Below, in pieces: positions 44,391 to 58,729 of a stretch of 64,000 nt of DNA. The stretch's first letter is position 1. Every line of letters starts with the position of its first letter. The stretch is taken from NCBI GenBank assembly GCA_023213395.1, contig CM041465.1, positions 71,555,741 through 71,619,740 of the forward strand, given 5' to 3'. The notes beneath the pieces were generated by a model. The model was not told the origin of the DNA. It ran no database searches and worked only from the letters and a program-made list of their open reading frames with translations. The DNA comes from Cycas panzhihuaensis (Eukaryota; Cycadophyta). The translations under genes were made by a program, and so were the position numbers.

Positions 44391-45149
44391 AAAATCCTGG
44401 CTTGTCATGCATGATAAGAGGCATGAGAATATATTATTTAGATTACCTTATTATATCTAACTTGACTTCGCTAGGTGGTATGCCCTACTCCTAGAGTTAG
44501 TATGCTCATATTATTAATTTATTAATATTAATAATAGTTTATTAATTACCAAGAAAAGGCTATAGAAGATATGTGTTGAAGCACCAATTGAGACAACATA
44601 CAAGTTATTTGCGTATACATAAGAGGAAAGATGAATAAGGCTACTCTTATATAACATGCAAATTGTGTTGTTATTCTCATATGCAAGAGGTAATATATTC
44701 ATGCTACTCTTATATAATATATTAGCCTAATAGCTAGTGTTATTTTATTTGTTGATAAACTATGTACAAAAAATACATTCTAGAGAGCTAACAATTACAA
44801 CAACTAGTAATATATATATTTTAGTAGATGGTTGTTATTTTATATTAACACCAATAATTAATTTTAATTGTGAGAATTTTGAGACAATAGTTGACATATT
44901 TAATTTATTGCAACTTTATAGGTGAGGATATAAAGGTGTTGAAGAGAAAACTTTATATAGAATGATAAGTAAAAGTCATGAAATTAAAATTGGTTATTTA
45001 GTTGATTGATAATTGATTTATAAGTGGTTGATCATGATTGTTCATAATTAGTCATTAATAATCATAATTGATAATAGATAATTACAAGTTAATTGCTTAT
45101 AGGAGATAAGTATGATGTTAACACATTTATAAATTATAAGTGATACAAC
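43976..45149. other. AT-rich DNA with an (AT)n run, no gene recognised
   Basis: The microsatellite is at 44,319-44,389. At 44,985-45,100 there are repeated attgataatt- and gttgatca-like words. It may be the 3' interior of family D, because it leads into the conserved segment before LTR D3. Confidence 0.5.
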
Positions 45150-45266
45150 TTAATTCAACTTAATTAAGCTTGATACAAATTCTAAAATATAGAAAAGAAT
45201 GAAGAAATAAAGACTAAGGATGAATATGAAGATTACAAATTAATAACATTAAGCATTAAGGAGGAG
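45150..45266 (+). repeat. 3' internal end and polypurine tract of family D before LTR D3
   Basis: Matches 14,426-14,541 (cttaattaagcttgatacaa, gaagaaataaagactaagga) and ends attaaggaggag, a purine tract. Confidence 0.7.
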
Positions 45267-45768
45267 TATTGGGATATATGATTATTCTTACATATATAAT
45301 GTTTAATATAAGATTGTGAACTCGCACAATCTCATACTTAAAAGTATTGATAGACGTGGCATATATAGATATTCATATATACATCCTATTAGATAACAAA
45401 AGGGCTCAAAGATATTATAGACTATTCATGAGGTGATATAATCTATAAATATGTACACACACAACTTGAGAACTTGAGAAAAGAGAAGAAAGGATCAAGC
45501 TTGGAGATATAGTTATTTGGAGATCATAATAAATTAGGGTTACTGACTCTAACCTTCTCCCATGATTTTTTCCTCTTGGGTTTTCCATGTCTAAGTTTGT
45601 TGTCTTTTATGGTGCATGCTTATTGATATGATATTAGTTTATGGTTATGATATTACTTGATATATTGATCATACATTATTATATTTGTGTACATATTGCT
45701 CATGATATGATTAATTCATTATACTTTATTGATATGCTTCTACTATGTATGATGAGTGTATTCTAGTA
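45267..45768 (+). repeat. LTR D3, about 502 bp
   Basis: Starts tattgggatatatgattatt and aligns with D2 to its end, ttctagta, followed by tagtattagag, a damaged Met-tRNA PBS. As with D2, it has a polypurine tract before it and a PBS after it. Confidence 0.72.
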
Positions 45769-47158
45769 TAGTATTAGAGTAGAATTAAAAATTTTAATAT
45801 TTTATAAGAAAAAGAACATACAATATTTTTTTTCCCAATAGTGATAATCATGCCAAATAACTATCTTCAATAGCCTCTTGTTTGAAATCCTAACTTTATT
45901 TACTTTAAAATTCTTCATAAACTCACATTAAATCTTAATGCCACATATTTAATTCATCTTACTACCAATATATCATAATGATTGCCTTTAAATTATTACA
46001 TATTAATATGAGCACAAGCCTACTACTTATTTTTCATTTATATTCATAGGGTACTATCTTATAATTCACTCTTATAGGATGATCAATCTTTCTTAAAAAA
46101 TTATCTTGTGGATATACCTTATAAACCTAAATGTTTTAAGTATGATACCATAGACATAATAAATATCCATAATAAATAAATAATATCACCCATTAGTCTT
46201 ATGGATCTCTTCATGTAGCTTCATCATTAATTTTATAATGCCCCTATATTGTGGTCATATGCCATCAATATAACTTTTTTTAGCTCATTAAATTCAATCC
46301 ATACTAGCTCTCAATACTTGCTCTTATATAATGCATTCATGGATCATTCTTAGATGATGAATTTTGTCACCATATGCATGTGGTATTTATATTTCTTTAA
46401 TTTTTAACTTGCTTCCTACTTCTATTATACAACTTTATCTCCTTGGGATCTTTACCTATGTTTTAGGATCTCTTCTAATGAAACTCTAATACCATGCTAA
46501 ATTTTTTGAAATGACTGATGTAAAAGTGTATAATCAAACAAGAGGAAATATAATATCACATGATCAATTAAGTATATAATAAACATAATAAATGAATAAG
46601 GATAAGGGCATAAGAGTCAATTATATAAACATCATATTCGACACTATATTTAACATAAAAAATCTATGAATGGGAAAAACTACCTCCAAATATATATGAT
46701 ATCTTATATTAAAAAGGAACAATCAATAATCCACATGGTGAGTTATCATATCTTGACAATGAGGATTAGTTGATCTAATTTTCTTTACAATATACATTGC
46801 AATTATATAAATGTATAACCTTATCATCATGTAATCATATCTCACCATTATATTAACCTATTAGTTCATGTGGAGAGAACCTTTCACATCAACCGATTAT
46901 CATTAAGTCACTAATTGAATATTACATCAATATTCATGAAACTCAATACTCTAACAATTATTTAGGCTATTAAGATTAGAAGTACTTAGGTTAAGATCAT
47001 TAGGAATTTCAATGCTTGAAGGTTTTATTATATTTTATACTTTTGACAAAATCTATTGAGCATAATCATTATTTATGCTACTAAACTCTGCTACTAAAAA
47101 AATTATTATTATTACTACTATTGTTATTACTATTAACATCAATATACTCAAAAATATT

Positions 47159-47160
<2 letters not shown>
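45769..47160. other. AT-rich DNA, no gene recognised
   Basis: The first 40 bases resemble the sequence after LTR D2. The rest has no recognised domain on either strand. Confidence 0.45.
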
Positions 47161-47220
<60 letters not shown>

Positions 47221-47248
47221 CAGTATCATTATCATTATTATTATTATT
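47161..47248. repeat. (ATT)n microsatellite
   Basis: ATT/ATC repeats of about 29 units. The long Ile-rich frames across it on both strands are repeat artefacts. Confidence 0.97.
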
Positions 47249-47599
47249 AGTTGGTTTTCTAATATAAGGGATAATAGAAAATTAAAAGCACTTGAAATAG
47301 GAGCAAGTTACTTCATATATGTCCTACAATTAGTTCCCTAATTATAAATCTAGTTCTTCTCCTTCTAAATTTAATTTTAGGTGTAGTTATCCATACAAAT
47401 TGGGTTCTTATTCATATGGATCATTCATTGCTTCTACTCCCTCTACTAATCATAATGCCACTAATTAACAAATGAACTAGTGATTTTTTATTAGCAATCA
47501 TGGTGTTAGAAGATTCATCATGTATTACTTCTATGTTATTGTCCCTCTTACCCATCATGACTAATGTGACCTACTTACCATTGTGGGTGATTGCAAATA

Positions 47600-50100
47600 T
47601 TCATATCCTCCAAATTTGTAAGAAATTAGTGTTGTGGAGCTAAGAATGCCCCAATATTATTAGATATAATATGAGTCCTTTAATGGTTTCTTTCATGGTA
47701 AAATCCATTAAGATCTTAATTCACACTATGTTCACTTGGCTTTTAGGCATGATCCCCAACATCCTAACTTGCAATTCAATTGTACATTTTAGTGAGTATA
47801 TTATTTGATATATTGAGGAGCTTCCTATTTTTTTCTATGTGTGGATCGATAGTATGTTAATTGTTGATCTACTATCCATTATCACTCCATTAATTATTTC
47901 TATAAGGACTAACATTGTCACTTTGGGGTCCTTATCATATATGAGTAAAAAAAAATTAATACTCTTGACTACCCATTAAGAGTCATAAACTTGTAAGATC
48001 CTAGTATTTAACCATTGAATTACTTATGTTAATGAAATGGTTAACTTTAATTCTTTTGTTAAATTCTTTAATAACTTTAACATTCACGAAATGCCTTTTG
48101 ATAGGATGTTATCAAAAAGCTTTATTGCCTCAATAAAAATAAACCTAGTTGCTTGTGATTTCCCTCCTATTGCATCCTCCTTTCATTTTAAGGATTCCCT
48201 TCTTTTATATACTTTGAATAGTTTCTAATTTAGGTAGAGTAGGATGATTCTCTTTTGCTTCCTTATCCACTTCCTCAAGTTCCTTCTTTACTTGAGAAAA
48301 GGGATTAATCTCCACTTTTTGGTTAGGATATTCTATTTTCTATTTCATAGGGACATTTATCAACCCACTTATTAATCACAGATTTACTACTTTAGATTAG
48401 TCAAGTATAGTAGATAGAAAATTACATAATTTCATAATAAGAAAAAAATGTTCTAATAGATGATTACATGGGCCATATATTTCATAGTTATGCTTGTTGT
48501 TATCTCTTGTTTTCTCATAGGGGCAATCTAACCTTAATGCCCAAACTCAAGGTAAAATAAGCACCTCTTGGTTAGCTTCCTTTTCTTAGGTGGATTTGGC
48601 ACCACTTTTTTGGAGTATAAGGAGTAGATCTCTCTACCCATACCTCTTCCTCATCCCCTCATATTCTTGGAGTTTTAATAACGTTCCTATGTATTGTGGA
48701 TGCTTATATTATAAATATTGCATTATCCATCTTCTCTTATTTCCTAGTGCTTTGTTGTTCATGGGTTGAGATTCTTCTTGAGTTTTAGTTAGATTCTTCT
48801 AAGCTTGATCTAAATCATCTTTAGTTTGGTAATATCTTGCCTCAAAGCCTCTTCTTCCAAACTTTCTTTTATTTTCACAATGGTTTGAGAAGCCTTCCTT
48901 GCCTTTAATTCATTAATCTCATCTTGGAGGTTTCTTAATAATTGCCATGACCTTCATTATTCACCTACCTTTCAAACCCCATTACAAGGGCCTTGACTTG
49001 TGTAAACTTCTCAATAGGGCACTAACATAAGCAATCTCTATGTTTTGACATTATTCCATTTAAAAAATACTTCTATAGTAAGTAATCAAGGGATCTTTCC
49101 TTCTTGATCATATTCACAGTTATGACAACTATGTGATTTTCACAGTCTAAAACTGATTCTACTAGTCTCTAGAAAATACCCTTTAATGCTTCTATCATGA
49201 CCTATCTACTTTTTATCTTTTGGAAATGTTCTTGAAACTGCTATACCATTTCTACCTATGATAATCATTTAGCACATAAGTTTTTATACAATACTAGTAA
49301 TAGTCCTCTTAAGTTATATAAGAAATGATCCTTGATGTCATTCTTATCTATTATTTTATGCACTATGATCACTTTTTTGAATAACTAAAGATGTTCTCCC
49401 ACATTTATGGTGCCATAAAAGATAAGGCAATTGAAAGTTATTTCATTATGGTAAACTTTTAATGCTCATGTAGTTGTTATTTTTTATGGTATTCATTGAT
49501 GGAGTGATTAGTTTTGTGTTGTATTCGTGATAAATAATAGATTGACTCCTAATGTCATTCCTAGCTTCTCTTCTCCTTTAAATAAAGGGTTAGTTTAGGT
49601 GTCTTCAATTATATGGTTGCAACCAATCTAGGTATTTCGATTGTTAATCATATTTGTATTATAAATGTGTTGTCACCTAGATCTAACAATATATCCAATA
49701 GTCTTCTTGTGAAATAGTTCTCCCAAGTTTCCATAGGACCTTCCTCTACTTATTATTTATTATTACTCATGCTCTTTGAGATTTCCTCCCCTTCATGATT
49801 ACCCTTAATTATTATCAATGTCTTATTTTGGTTAGATACATGGTCCTCTTACATATGTAGGTTTAATTCTATTATTGTCATGCCTCCTCTTCCAATAATT
49901 AAGAGTGTTAATAACCCACCTCTTTTTCATCTACCGATGAACCTATCCATGGCCTCATCTTTTAATGGTGTTCCTCTCTTATATGCTTGTCATCCTTTAT
50001 ACCCCTTAATCCATCATATCACCCTTTCTTGGCTTGATTTTTGAATTCCTTGGTATGAAGGATTCTTGGGTGCCACTGTAAGTTCCCTTGTCTAATGTGT
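47600..50100 (-). pseudogene. Decayed Ty3/Gypsy gag-protease relic
   Basis: On the minus strand near 47,900-47,640 a frame reads NGVIMDSRSTINILS and then IGSSSIYQIIYSL and KSQVNIV. This has the layout of the retropepsin-like domain of plant Gypsy elements, where GVIMDGGSxVNIL is usual; the DGGS is now DSRS. Further right, 48,800-48,960 gives LLRNLQDEINELKARKASQT, a coiled-coil-like gag segment, and 49,200-49,330 gives EMVQQFQEHFQKIK, like the capsid region. Many stops. No RT, integrase or LTR pair was found, so the ends are approximate. Confidence 0.5.
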
Positions 50101-53076
50101 TTTAATTAGCAATGACCATTATGTTAGTAACTAGAGTCCTTGATAATTTAGGAATGCACTCTCACCCATTAACCCCACTTAAGCTTTCTTCTTCAACCTA
50201 GAAATTTAGTAATGAAAACAATGTTAATTGAAGCTCAAAATATAAAACCACTTATTTACACTTTGGTCATGTGTTTTCTTCACCTTAACATAATCCTTAT
50301 CATATCTTCAAGTATCACTCACTCTATTGACTTATTGTTGCTTATTAGAACTCATACAAATATATGTCATAAAGGAGACATTTATATAATTATAATCATA
50401 CATAATATGCATAAGTTTCCCTTGAAACTTATAATTCCATTAGACAATATCCAAATACAATACTTTCACATTAGGTAGATTATCTCTCACACTAGAGAGG
50501 ATGGCCTATAATAAGGTAATTATGCTCTCACATCAAAACTAAGGTGATAATGTCACATTTATACCCGTTTTATAACATTTTTGTTCTGAAATATACAACC
50601 ATTACATGTGATCTTTGACCTTTCATAATAAATCATAATTAGAACTTGATCATAACATCTTTCTTACATGCCCATATGACCATATGGTCATATAAATGCT
50701 TTCTAGTTTAGTCACCATTATCTCTTAATCACTCCTATTCCCTTTTGGCTATTTTGCTTCCTTGAGTTTATTTTTGTTCTATGGTATTTTACTTACCATT
50801 CATGAAGAATTGGAATGTTCAACTAGAACTATTCCAACTTTCCCAACATAGGATTTTCACTATTTTGCACTTTTATTTTTTCCATTCCATTACTAGAGTC
50901 ATTCCTAGTTATCCCAAGTACTCATGTGCTAGTTTTTATACATATACATTATTTGTTATTTATCATCCTATACATCTTCAATAAATATCGCTTAAGAATT
51001 TTCTATTTCTAGTCTTTCTTGTACATCTTCCATTGTAAGCATTATTTTCCTTCGGAATTTGTGATCTTTACTCCATTTTTCCTTATATTTAATATATAAT
51101 CCATTTGCTTTATATTTGCTCTACTACTTTGGAGATTTTCTTTTGACTTGATTTGGTTTAAAGCTTACTATTTTATATGAGAGACCACTTAGTAACTCAA
51201 CTATATTTTTTGAACAAATCTTTGGTGAGATTTTGTGGAACATAAGATATTATTTCCCTTGAAATATGTTGTTGTTAATATTACGCTTATGATATTCAAC
51301 AGTTTGAATAGCTTCATTTCCTATCATATATCCTCATAGAGTACACCAATGTATAACTCCAATATCTTTTAATCAAATAAGACAAAACCTTGACTACTAA
51401 TTTCTATAATTATGCTATTTAATTCATTACTAATCTTACTCATTGGACCTTTGTAAGTTGGTTGTAGTAGTCATTCCTTCGAGTGTTATTATACTGTTTA
51501 AGTATGACCTTGGTAAAATATTTCTATCCAATCATGCACTTGCATGAGGTATACATTTTTACCCATCATTTGTATTATCGGAAGAGCTTTATTTCCATGT
51601 ATTATCTAACATTTATAATCTTTTTCTCCAATGTTATGTTGTGTAAACAAATATATTACTCCACTTAAGTGAGTTATGTTTTCATATTCATGCCACATTT
51701 TTTTTTTAATTCCATGTTTGGAAGATAGTTTTTGTTAATTTTTTATCAAGTATCATCCCTAACAATTTTCAATGCCAAATCTTTATTATTAAAGCCTTTG
51801 ACCTTTAATGATCTTTACCCTAATCCCTAGAGTAATGCTCTCTCTAGTTTCATTCATGATATTATTGCTATAATCACTAATAAAATATGTTTCATGGTTT
51901 ATTTTATGTCATTGACTTCATGGCCCTAGCCATCTACTTTTCCATCAAATTCTTCTCTAAACTAGTCAAGCTCTATATTGAGTTGAGTGTTAACATCTCT
52001 ATATTTGATGTACTTATCTTGATTGGAAGATAGTTATCTATAATACCACTTGGAGTGACCCCTAATGGGTTACTTTTGCTTATGGTCTAACTAACAAGTC
52101 CAAATAGAACATTAATACAACTCATAGTAGATAGAGAAAAATAATAAATAAATTAAATACTAAACAACAAAAAGATAAGTCAAATTAATTAACAATCAAA
52201 TAATAATTTTTATAATGATATTAAAATTATTCTTATATTACAATTATACTTAGGGGTACTTTCTCCCATAATGACATTAGAAGTATTCTACTTCTACTTG
52301 TAATAGTTCTACCCTTTTTTAAGGAAAACCCTAAATGTTCAAATCTTATAAAAGAAGACAAAAAGAAGATCATAAAACTCCTTTCTCAAAAAAGGCTATT
52401 ACTCTATTTATATGCATATCACATTTCACTCTCTGATGCCCTAAAATAATATACTATACTATTGTTGGTTTCTAATCCTTTTATTATACTTATAGCCATA
52501 ATTAAGTATTTATAATGCTATAGTCTAAGACATATACATATCTCTTGAAAATAATGTATAAATATATATATGATAGGAATTAATATACCAAGAGAGTAAT
52601 AATCAAAGAGCCCACAATAAAGTTGTATCTACCTAATTGATAGCTAAATAGAAGGGCCACTAAGTCAATATGGTCTGGGCTTACCTACTACTATAAGGAT
52701 CTTTTAGTCTTATACATGAAAACTTGTTAGAATTGTGACTCACCTAAATAAGTTAGAATATAGTTTGTATCTCTTTAATCATTGACTTAGTGGGCCATTA
52801 ATTAGTTTGATATAGTCTTAAAACTATACATGAGATTTAACTCCTTCCCTTCATTTGAGGCCCCTAACTTTAAGGTATAAGTCTATATTCTAAGTAAGTA
52901 GGAGGGAGTGGAGGTAGGCCCTTTCCACTTTTGATCAGTTTTGGGTGAAGTGCTTTTTAGATGGAGAAAAAATATGGGGTGTTTCTTTAGTGATTTTTTG
53001 ACCCATAGTTTTACTATGTGTAATGAAGGGAAGGGAATGTTAAAGGTTATCTCTTTCCTGAGTGTATTAAAGGAAA
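50101..53076. other. AT-rich DNA, no gene recognised
   Basis: No open frame with a recognised domain, no LTR pair and no RNA gene seen. Sequence such as gtaagttcccttgtc at about 50,077 could be an LTR end of the Gypsy relic (the minus strand then reads a TGGCACCC-like word), but no partner was found. Confidence 0.4.
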
Positions 53077-53138
53077 GTAGGGCTAGTTATTAGAGTGAAG
53101 TTGTAACAAGGTAGCCATACTAGAAGGTGCAACTACCT
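53077..53138 (+). pseudogene. Fragment like the 3' end of plastid 16S rRNA
   Basis: Reads gtagggctagttattagagt, then gaagttgtaacaaggtagcc and atactagaaggtgcaact. This follows the highly conserved end of bacterial/plastid 16S rRNA (GTAACAAGGTAGCC, then TACTGGAAGGTGC) with differences that are mostly C-to-T or G-to-A. A nuclear insertion of plastid DNA that has decayed by deamination is the simplest reading. I could not follow recognisable plastid sequence into the flanks. Confidence 0.55.
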
Positions 53139-54831
53139 TATAAAGATGATTGGCCCATTGATGAGATACTCCCTTCATTCTCCTCCTTCCCTTCACTACA
53201 TAAAGTAAGACTATTCGAATACATCTAGACATGATCAGTATAACCTAGATTTGGGTTGGGACAGTGGCTAATCCTGCTACTAGGATGCCTACTTGATTCC
53301 TAGGCCTGAACAGAAGAATGGCCACCTTTGATGTTATAGGAGAAAAAGGCTTGGGGCATAATAGGATGAACCAATGTAAATGAGTGTAAGCTTCATTGCT
53401 CAAACATGATTGGTATTAACCACATTAGAGGACCTACTACTATAGCAGTAAGGGGCTAAGTGGTGTAGTCAATGGTTGTCCTTATTCTTCTCCCACTCGA
53501 TAGTTCTACAACTACTTAGTTATTATTACGAATGGGGATCCCCCATTTAGAAGGGTTATGGGGTTGGGCTAGCCCATTAGGTTCAAAGTTGTATGCCATT
53601 GTTGTGGTGTTGATAGATTTATTACTTCAGTGCTATTATAAGACATTGTAGGCTAAGCATCTATTTATCTTATATCATTACTAACCACATCGAGGAGAGG
53701 GATGTGTACCTCTAACAATAACAAGAATGGAACCATAGGCTTCTTGGCTAGGGGGTCATCTCTTTGATCCGATAGGAGTATAGGTGTAACTACCTCAACT
53801 CCCCATTTTTTGCATGCTATGGTCCCTCAAGTCTCTTAACACTGTACAAGATTGGGACATTATCCCCTATCATTCGGTGAGCCAAATAATAATAATAACC
53901 TTAGATATAAGACTCTAAAGAATAATAGGATATGATTATAGCATATATAGTAATAACCTTATATCTAATACTCTAAATAAAAATAGAATATAACTACCAA
54001 TAGAATCGTATTAGCCTTAGATCTACCTATTAAGATAGTGCCATCAGACTCATATAAATAGTAAATAATTATAGACTAGGTATAAAAACCAAATGAATAA
54101 ACACATTAAATATCTAGAAACTACTCCAATATCACCTAAAAATATTGTTGATAAATGTGAAATTGTAAATGCTTCTAAGCCATGGCTCCTAGTTGGTTGA
54201 GAAAGTATAGGATTAAACATGAAATCATTAACTGCAAAACACTATTAAATGTGTACTTAACATTATAGTGGCATGACACTTCAAGCCCCCATCCTTATAA
54301 AAGTAAAGGTTGTACAAACATATGGGCTCAATTAATACTTACCCATTCTAGTGGTTCTTATCACTCATGTTGATTAGACATCTCATAGTATAAAAGAAGT
54401 TCCCTCTTTTTAGTAAGGGCATGTAGATTAAAGGACATATACAACCCACATAATGTTAGATGATATGATTAATAAGAGATAAAAGAGTAATATCACTTCT
54501 AGTATATAAACACATTTATAATAAATGCCATCAGGAACTTAAGTCACAATTAACCTCTTTTAAATTTTCTTAAACAAATTGAGAGAAGGAGAGGGTAGGG
54601 TTTTCTTATGATTGTCTATTGATTATGCTATGGTCTCTTAAGAATAATCATAAGATTTACTATTACTATTAAGTAATAGGGGAATTTATTTCTTATCAAA
54701 GGAGCCTTATCACCACCTTGACAATATAAACCATAGTTGTACTGACAATAACTCTAGCAGGACTATAGATCAATTTAATACAATTACAAAATCCCTACTC
54801 AATATAATCAAAGAGGGCTTATTAGGATATT

Positions 54832-54833
<2 letters not shown>
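53139..54833. other. Unassigned DNA next to the rRNA-like segment
   Basis: Somewhat less AT-rich at 53,200-53,860, with clusters such as ggatcccccatttagaaggg. More organellar sequence may be hidden here, but I recognised none. No coding domain. Confidence 0.4.

Positions 54834-54881
<48 letters not shown>
54834..54881. repeat. (CT)n(TA)n microsatellite
   Basis: CT units followed directly by TA units. Confidence 0.95.
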
Positions 54882-54886
<5 letters not shown>

Positions 54887-55320
54887 AAAATAATTAATGT
54901 TATCTTTATAATGTTCTCTTTATGTTTAGTTTATAACAATTACTTTATAGTGTTCATTTATTAATGTATTATTAGTTAATTATATGGTTCAGTGAAATGG
55001 ATAACCGTCCATTTCAATGAATCCCTATCTTCTTAATGGAATCTTTCCTACATTCCTAGAGGTTGGGTTGACTAGGTTATATAGGATAGACTAGTTGTAT
55101 AGTCTTAGAGCGGATGAGATCCTCAATCATCTCTATTGTATCATTTTTTTTTATTATAATAATATCTACTTATTTAGGAGGTGGTTTTTTATCCCCAATA
55201 AGGGGTTTTCCACCTATCATATCTAGTGCATTTGTGTTGCCAAATACTATACAGATCTATGATGATTTACTATTGTTATTTTGATGATTAATATGCTATA
55301 ATTTTGAATGCAACCCTCTC

Positions 55321-55917
<597 letters not shown>

Positions 55918-56322
55918 TATTAGCGATAGTTAACTTAGGTTAACTATAACTTAATACTTCATTAGGGTTAATTAGTATGTACAAGTGCGATGAGTGGATG
56001 TATCCATTGGTGAAAAGGCATGTGACTCTACATGATACCATTTCAAGGAATATATATTTCTATCTCCTTGATATTCAAATCATTAGTTCAAGATCATGTG
56101 ATCTCAACAATCTTTCCATGCTCCATCTCACCTCTGAAACACTTTTTATTGTTTTATGTTTAATATATTAAAACATTGTATTGGTGGGTTTTCTCTCTTG
56201 GGAGTTTCCCATGATATATCTGGTGTTTGAGTCCCCTTGTAAATGATCATGGTGTATAGCAATCTCTACCTCTAATTGGATAGATAGCCAACCTACAACC
56301 TGCATATACACAAACTCTCACA
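55918..56322 (+). repeat. 5' LTR of element E, 405 bp
   Basis: Starts tattagcgatagttaac and ends caaactctcaca directly before the PBS. TATA-like tatatattt is at about 56,050. Confidence 0.9.
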
Positions 56323-56336
56323 TGGTATCAGATCAT
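56323..56336 (+). promoter_or_regulatory. Primer-binding site of element E
   Basis: Reads tggtatcagatcat immediately after the LTR. Initiator Met-tRNA type. Confidence 0.85.
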
Positions 56337-57572
56337 GAGAAAGCAAGGAACGATGTTAGAACTCAGATCTAAGATTGGAAAGGAGTTACTAACTGACCAA
56401 ATTCAAAGATTGGAGATCATAGATCGAGTTGGCATTGAGATAAGAGGCCATTCGAAGGTGGTAAACATATTAAGCTCCTCATACACTTGTGGCACCAATA
56501 TTTGAAAGCTATACAGTTATGTTGGGTTCTAAATCAAAGCCATACAATGGTGTTGGGCTTAGTTTGGATATCACAAAATAGTATTGGATAGGAAGCATGT
56601 GTACAACCAAACCAAAGTAGTGGAAAAAACAACAACCATATTAAAGACTGCAACTTATGATTAGCAATCATCATTGTGGTACTTAAAACATAAGATATTA
56701 ATCTTGTTTTTTCACGATTGGAGGTATAGAAATCAAATACAGTTGTGTATGCTAAGACACCACCATTTTCATTTTATAAATCACACTGGTTGATAAGCTA
56801 TATTGAGCATCTATTAATCACGTTTGAAATATGTGATTAATTGAATTCAATTTATTATCAAGCCGATGTCCTATGTAAATATGAAGATTCATCAAATCGT
56901 TTAATATAAATACAGTAAGGTGAAATCTTTGTACAACAGTTCTGGGCGAAACATTAACTACGTGGTATACGACACTTTGGGCATACTATTGAGTTGCGTG
57001 ATGATTAAAGTGAAAAATATATATAGCCACCATGAAAAAGTCGAATATAGTCATTGTTTTTCTATAGACGTTGTTCTAAATCATATGTTGATGTGTTAAA
57101 ACATGAATGAATCGTATGTATTGCAGGCCATCAACTTCTTCAAAATGCCTTTATTTAATTAACTAATCAAATATATATTATTTGATATATAGTTTGATTA
57201 TAAGAATATTCGCACGCGGATGAAATAATAGGCGAGCGACTTTTTGGTGAAAAGAATATTGTATGTGAATATTCTTCCTTTAATATTTGGCTTTTAACTT
57301 TGATTAAAAGAGATTTAATCTATTTATTATAGTGTTATCTCATCAGAGATCTGCCTCAAGACATGCGACATCTGTATGTGAAGTATACAACGTTTGTCAA
57401 GAAGTTACTTGATATTGAAAAAGTTATTATTCAATATTGGCTTCAATTGGCAGTAAAACAAAGTATATTATATATGGAGAGTACGTGAAACTTGTCTCAG
57501 TAAAGTGATAAACATAGCAGTGAATTAGACTACACATAATATATTAAAACAAATGTAAACAGACTTATCATC
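56337..57572 (+). other. Leader of element E
   Basis: About 1.2 kb without recognised coding sequence, between PBS and gag. Confidence 0.6.
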
Positions 57573-58462
57573 ATGGTCAGTAATCAAGTGGAAGAGGAAT
57601 CAGAGTATCTACAAACACGGACCCCAAGATGACCCTATTGTCGCAAGTAATCTTTAATGGCACTAACTTTGAGGAGTGGAAGTCTAACATAGAACTTGTG
57701 TTGATGGTCTAGGAGCTGGGGGACCTAACCTGCGAGGCACCACCCAAGAAAAAGAAGAGGGAACCTGATGTTGTGCCAGATAAACTCACACAAAGAAAGC
57801 AGCTTCATGCTACCGGTCTACTGAAGCTCTCACTTACCCTAAATCAAAGAGCACTCATCTGCAAATTGAATATGCCACATGACATTTGGCAAACTCTTTG
57901 TCACATGTTTGAACAAAAGAAGACAAACCATTTAGTCATCTTATTGGGTGAACTATTTAATTCCTGCATTAAGTATGAGAGCAATATTAGCACCTACTTA
58001 AATAAGTTGACTGATATCAGGAATAAACTGGAGGGAATTAAAGAAGACTTGATTAGTGATAAAATCTTATTTGAAATCATTATGAACAAATTGCCAGCAG
58101 CTTATAGCACCTTTCAGACCATGTATAACGTTAATGAGATGTTGCAAGTTACCTCATTTTAGAAGTTGAAGGAACTACTTCTTACAGAGGAAGCTAAGCT
58201 TAAATATCACGGGTTTGTGGGTTCAACTGATACTAGTCATGCCCTATCCTCAAAAGTTTAGAAGAATAAGGATGAAGATAGGGATAAACATTCACATGAA
58301 GAGGTTACCAATAAAGGGAAGAAGAAGAAATATATTGGTTCATGTACCTACTGCAAAAAGATGGGCCACAAAGAAAAGGACTGTTGGATAAGGAAAAAGA
58401 ATTTAAGGCATACCAATGGAAAGGAGAGTTCCCAACTAACTTTGTGTGTGAGTATTAACTAA
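57573..58462 (+). pseudogene. Copia gag (UBN2 type) of element E
   Basis: A first ATG at 57,573 runs into a stop after TRTPR. The main frame begins at 57,629: MTLLSQVIFNGTNFEEWKSN, stop after LVLMV, a basic KKKKREP stretch, then an open part (57,773-58,162) with LNQRALICKLNMPHDIWQTL, STYLNKLTDIRNKLEGIKED and MNKLPAAYSTFQTMY. Another stop follows VTSF. The knuckle CTYCKKMGHKEKDCW (58,343-58,387) has all CCHC residues. The frame stops after LCVSIN at 58,462. It is a close relative of the gag of element B. Confidence 0.88.
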
Positions 58463-58620
58463 CTCGAGCACAAATGCCATACTCGATAATGTCGATGTGG
58501 TACTAGTCAAAAATGCTAAAACAATCACAATTAAAGGTGGTTATCTTGAGAAGCTATAATATACACCTAGAATGAATCAAAATCTTCATTCTACTCAAGA
58601 TACTTGGGTAAATTCTCCTA
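58463..58620 (+). pseudogene. Copia protease C-terminal / pre-integrase remnant of element E
   Basis: One frame reads VVLVKNAKTITIKGGYLEKL, a stop, then YTPRMNQNLHST. This resembles the VLYVPxMxxNLLS stretch that follows the Copia protease. The active-site DSG region is not seen and seems deleted. Confidence 0.6.
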
Positions 58621-58729
58621 AAGATAAGGAGATAGATGAAAAACTATGTGAAAATTAAATAAATTTATTAAGGAGTAATCATGGAAAAGTTAAAGACAAT
58701 CACATTTCTAAGTTCTGTTCTAATCAAGG

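Noticed and set aside
44309-44494. Frame with a long Ile/Tyr run
   Set aside because: Created by the (AT)n microsatellite.
47053-47341. Ile-rich frames on both strands
   Set aside because: Produced by the (ATT)n microsatellite; no membrane protein is implied.
53200-53900. Possible plastid tRNA-Ile or tRNA-Ala next to the 16S-like fragment
   Set aside because: No cloverleaf or conserved tRNA box could be found, so no tRNA is claimed.
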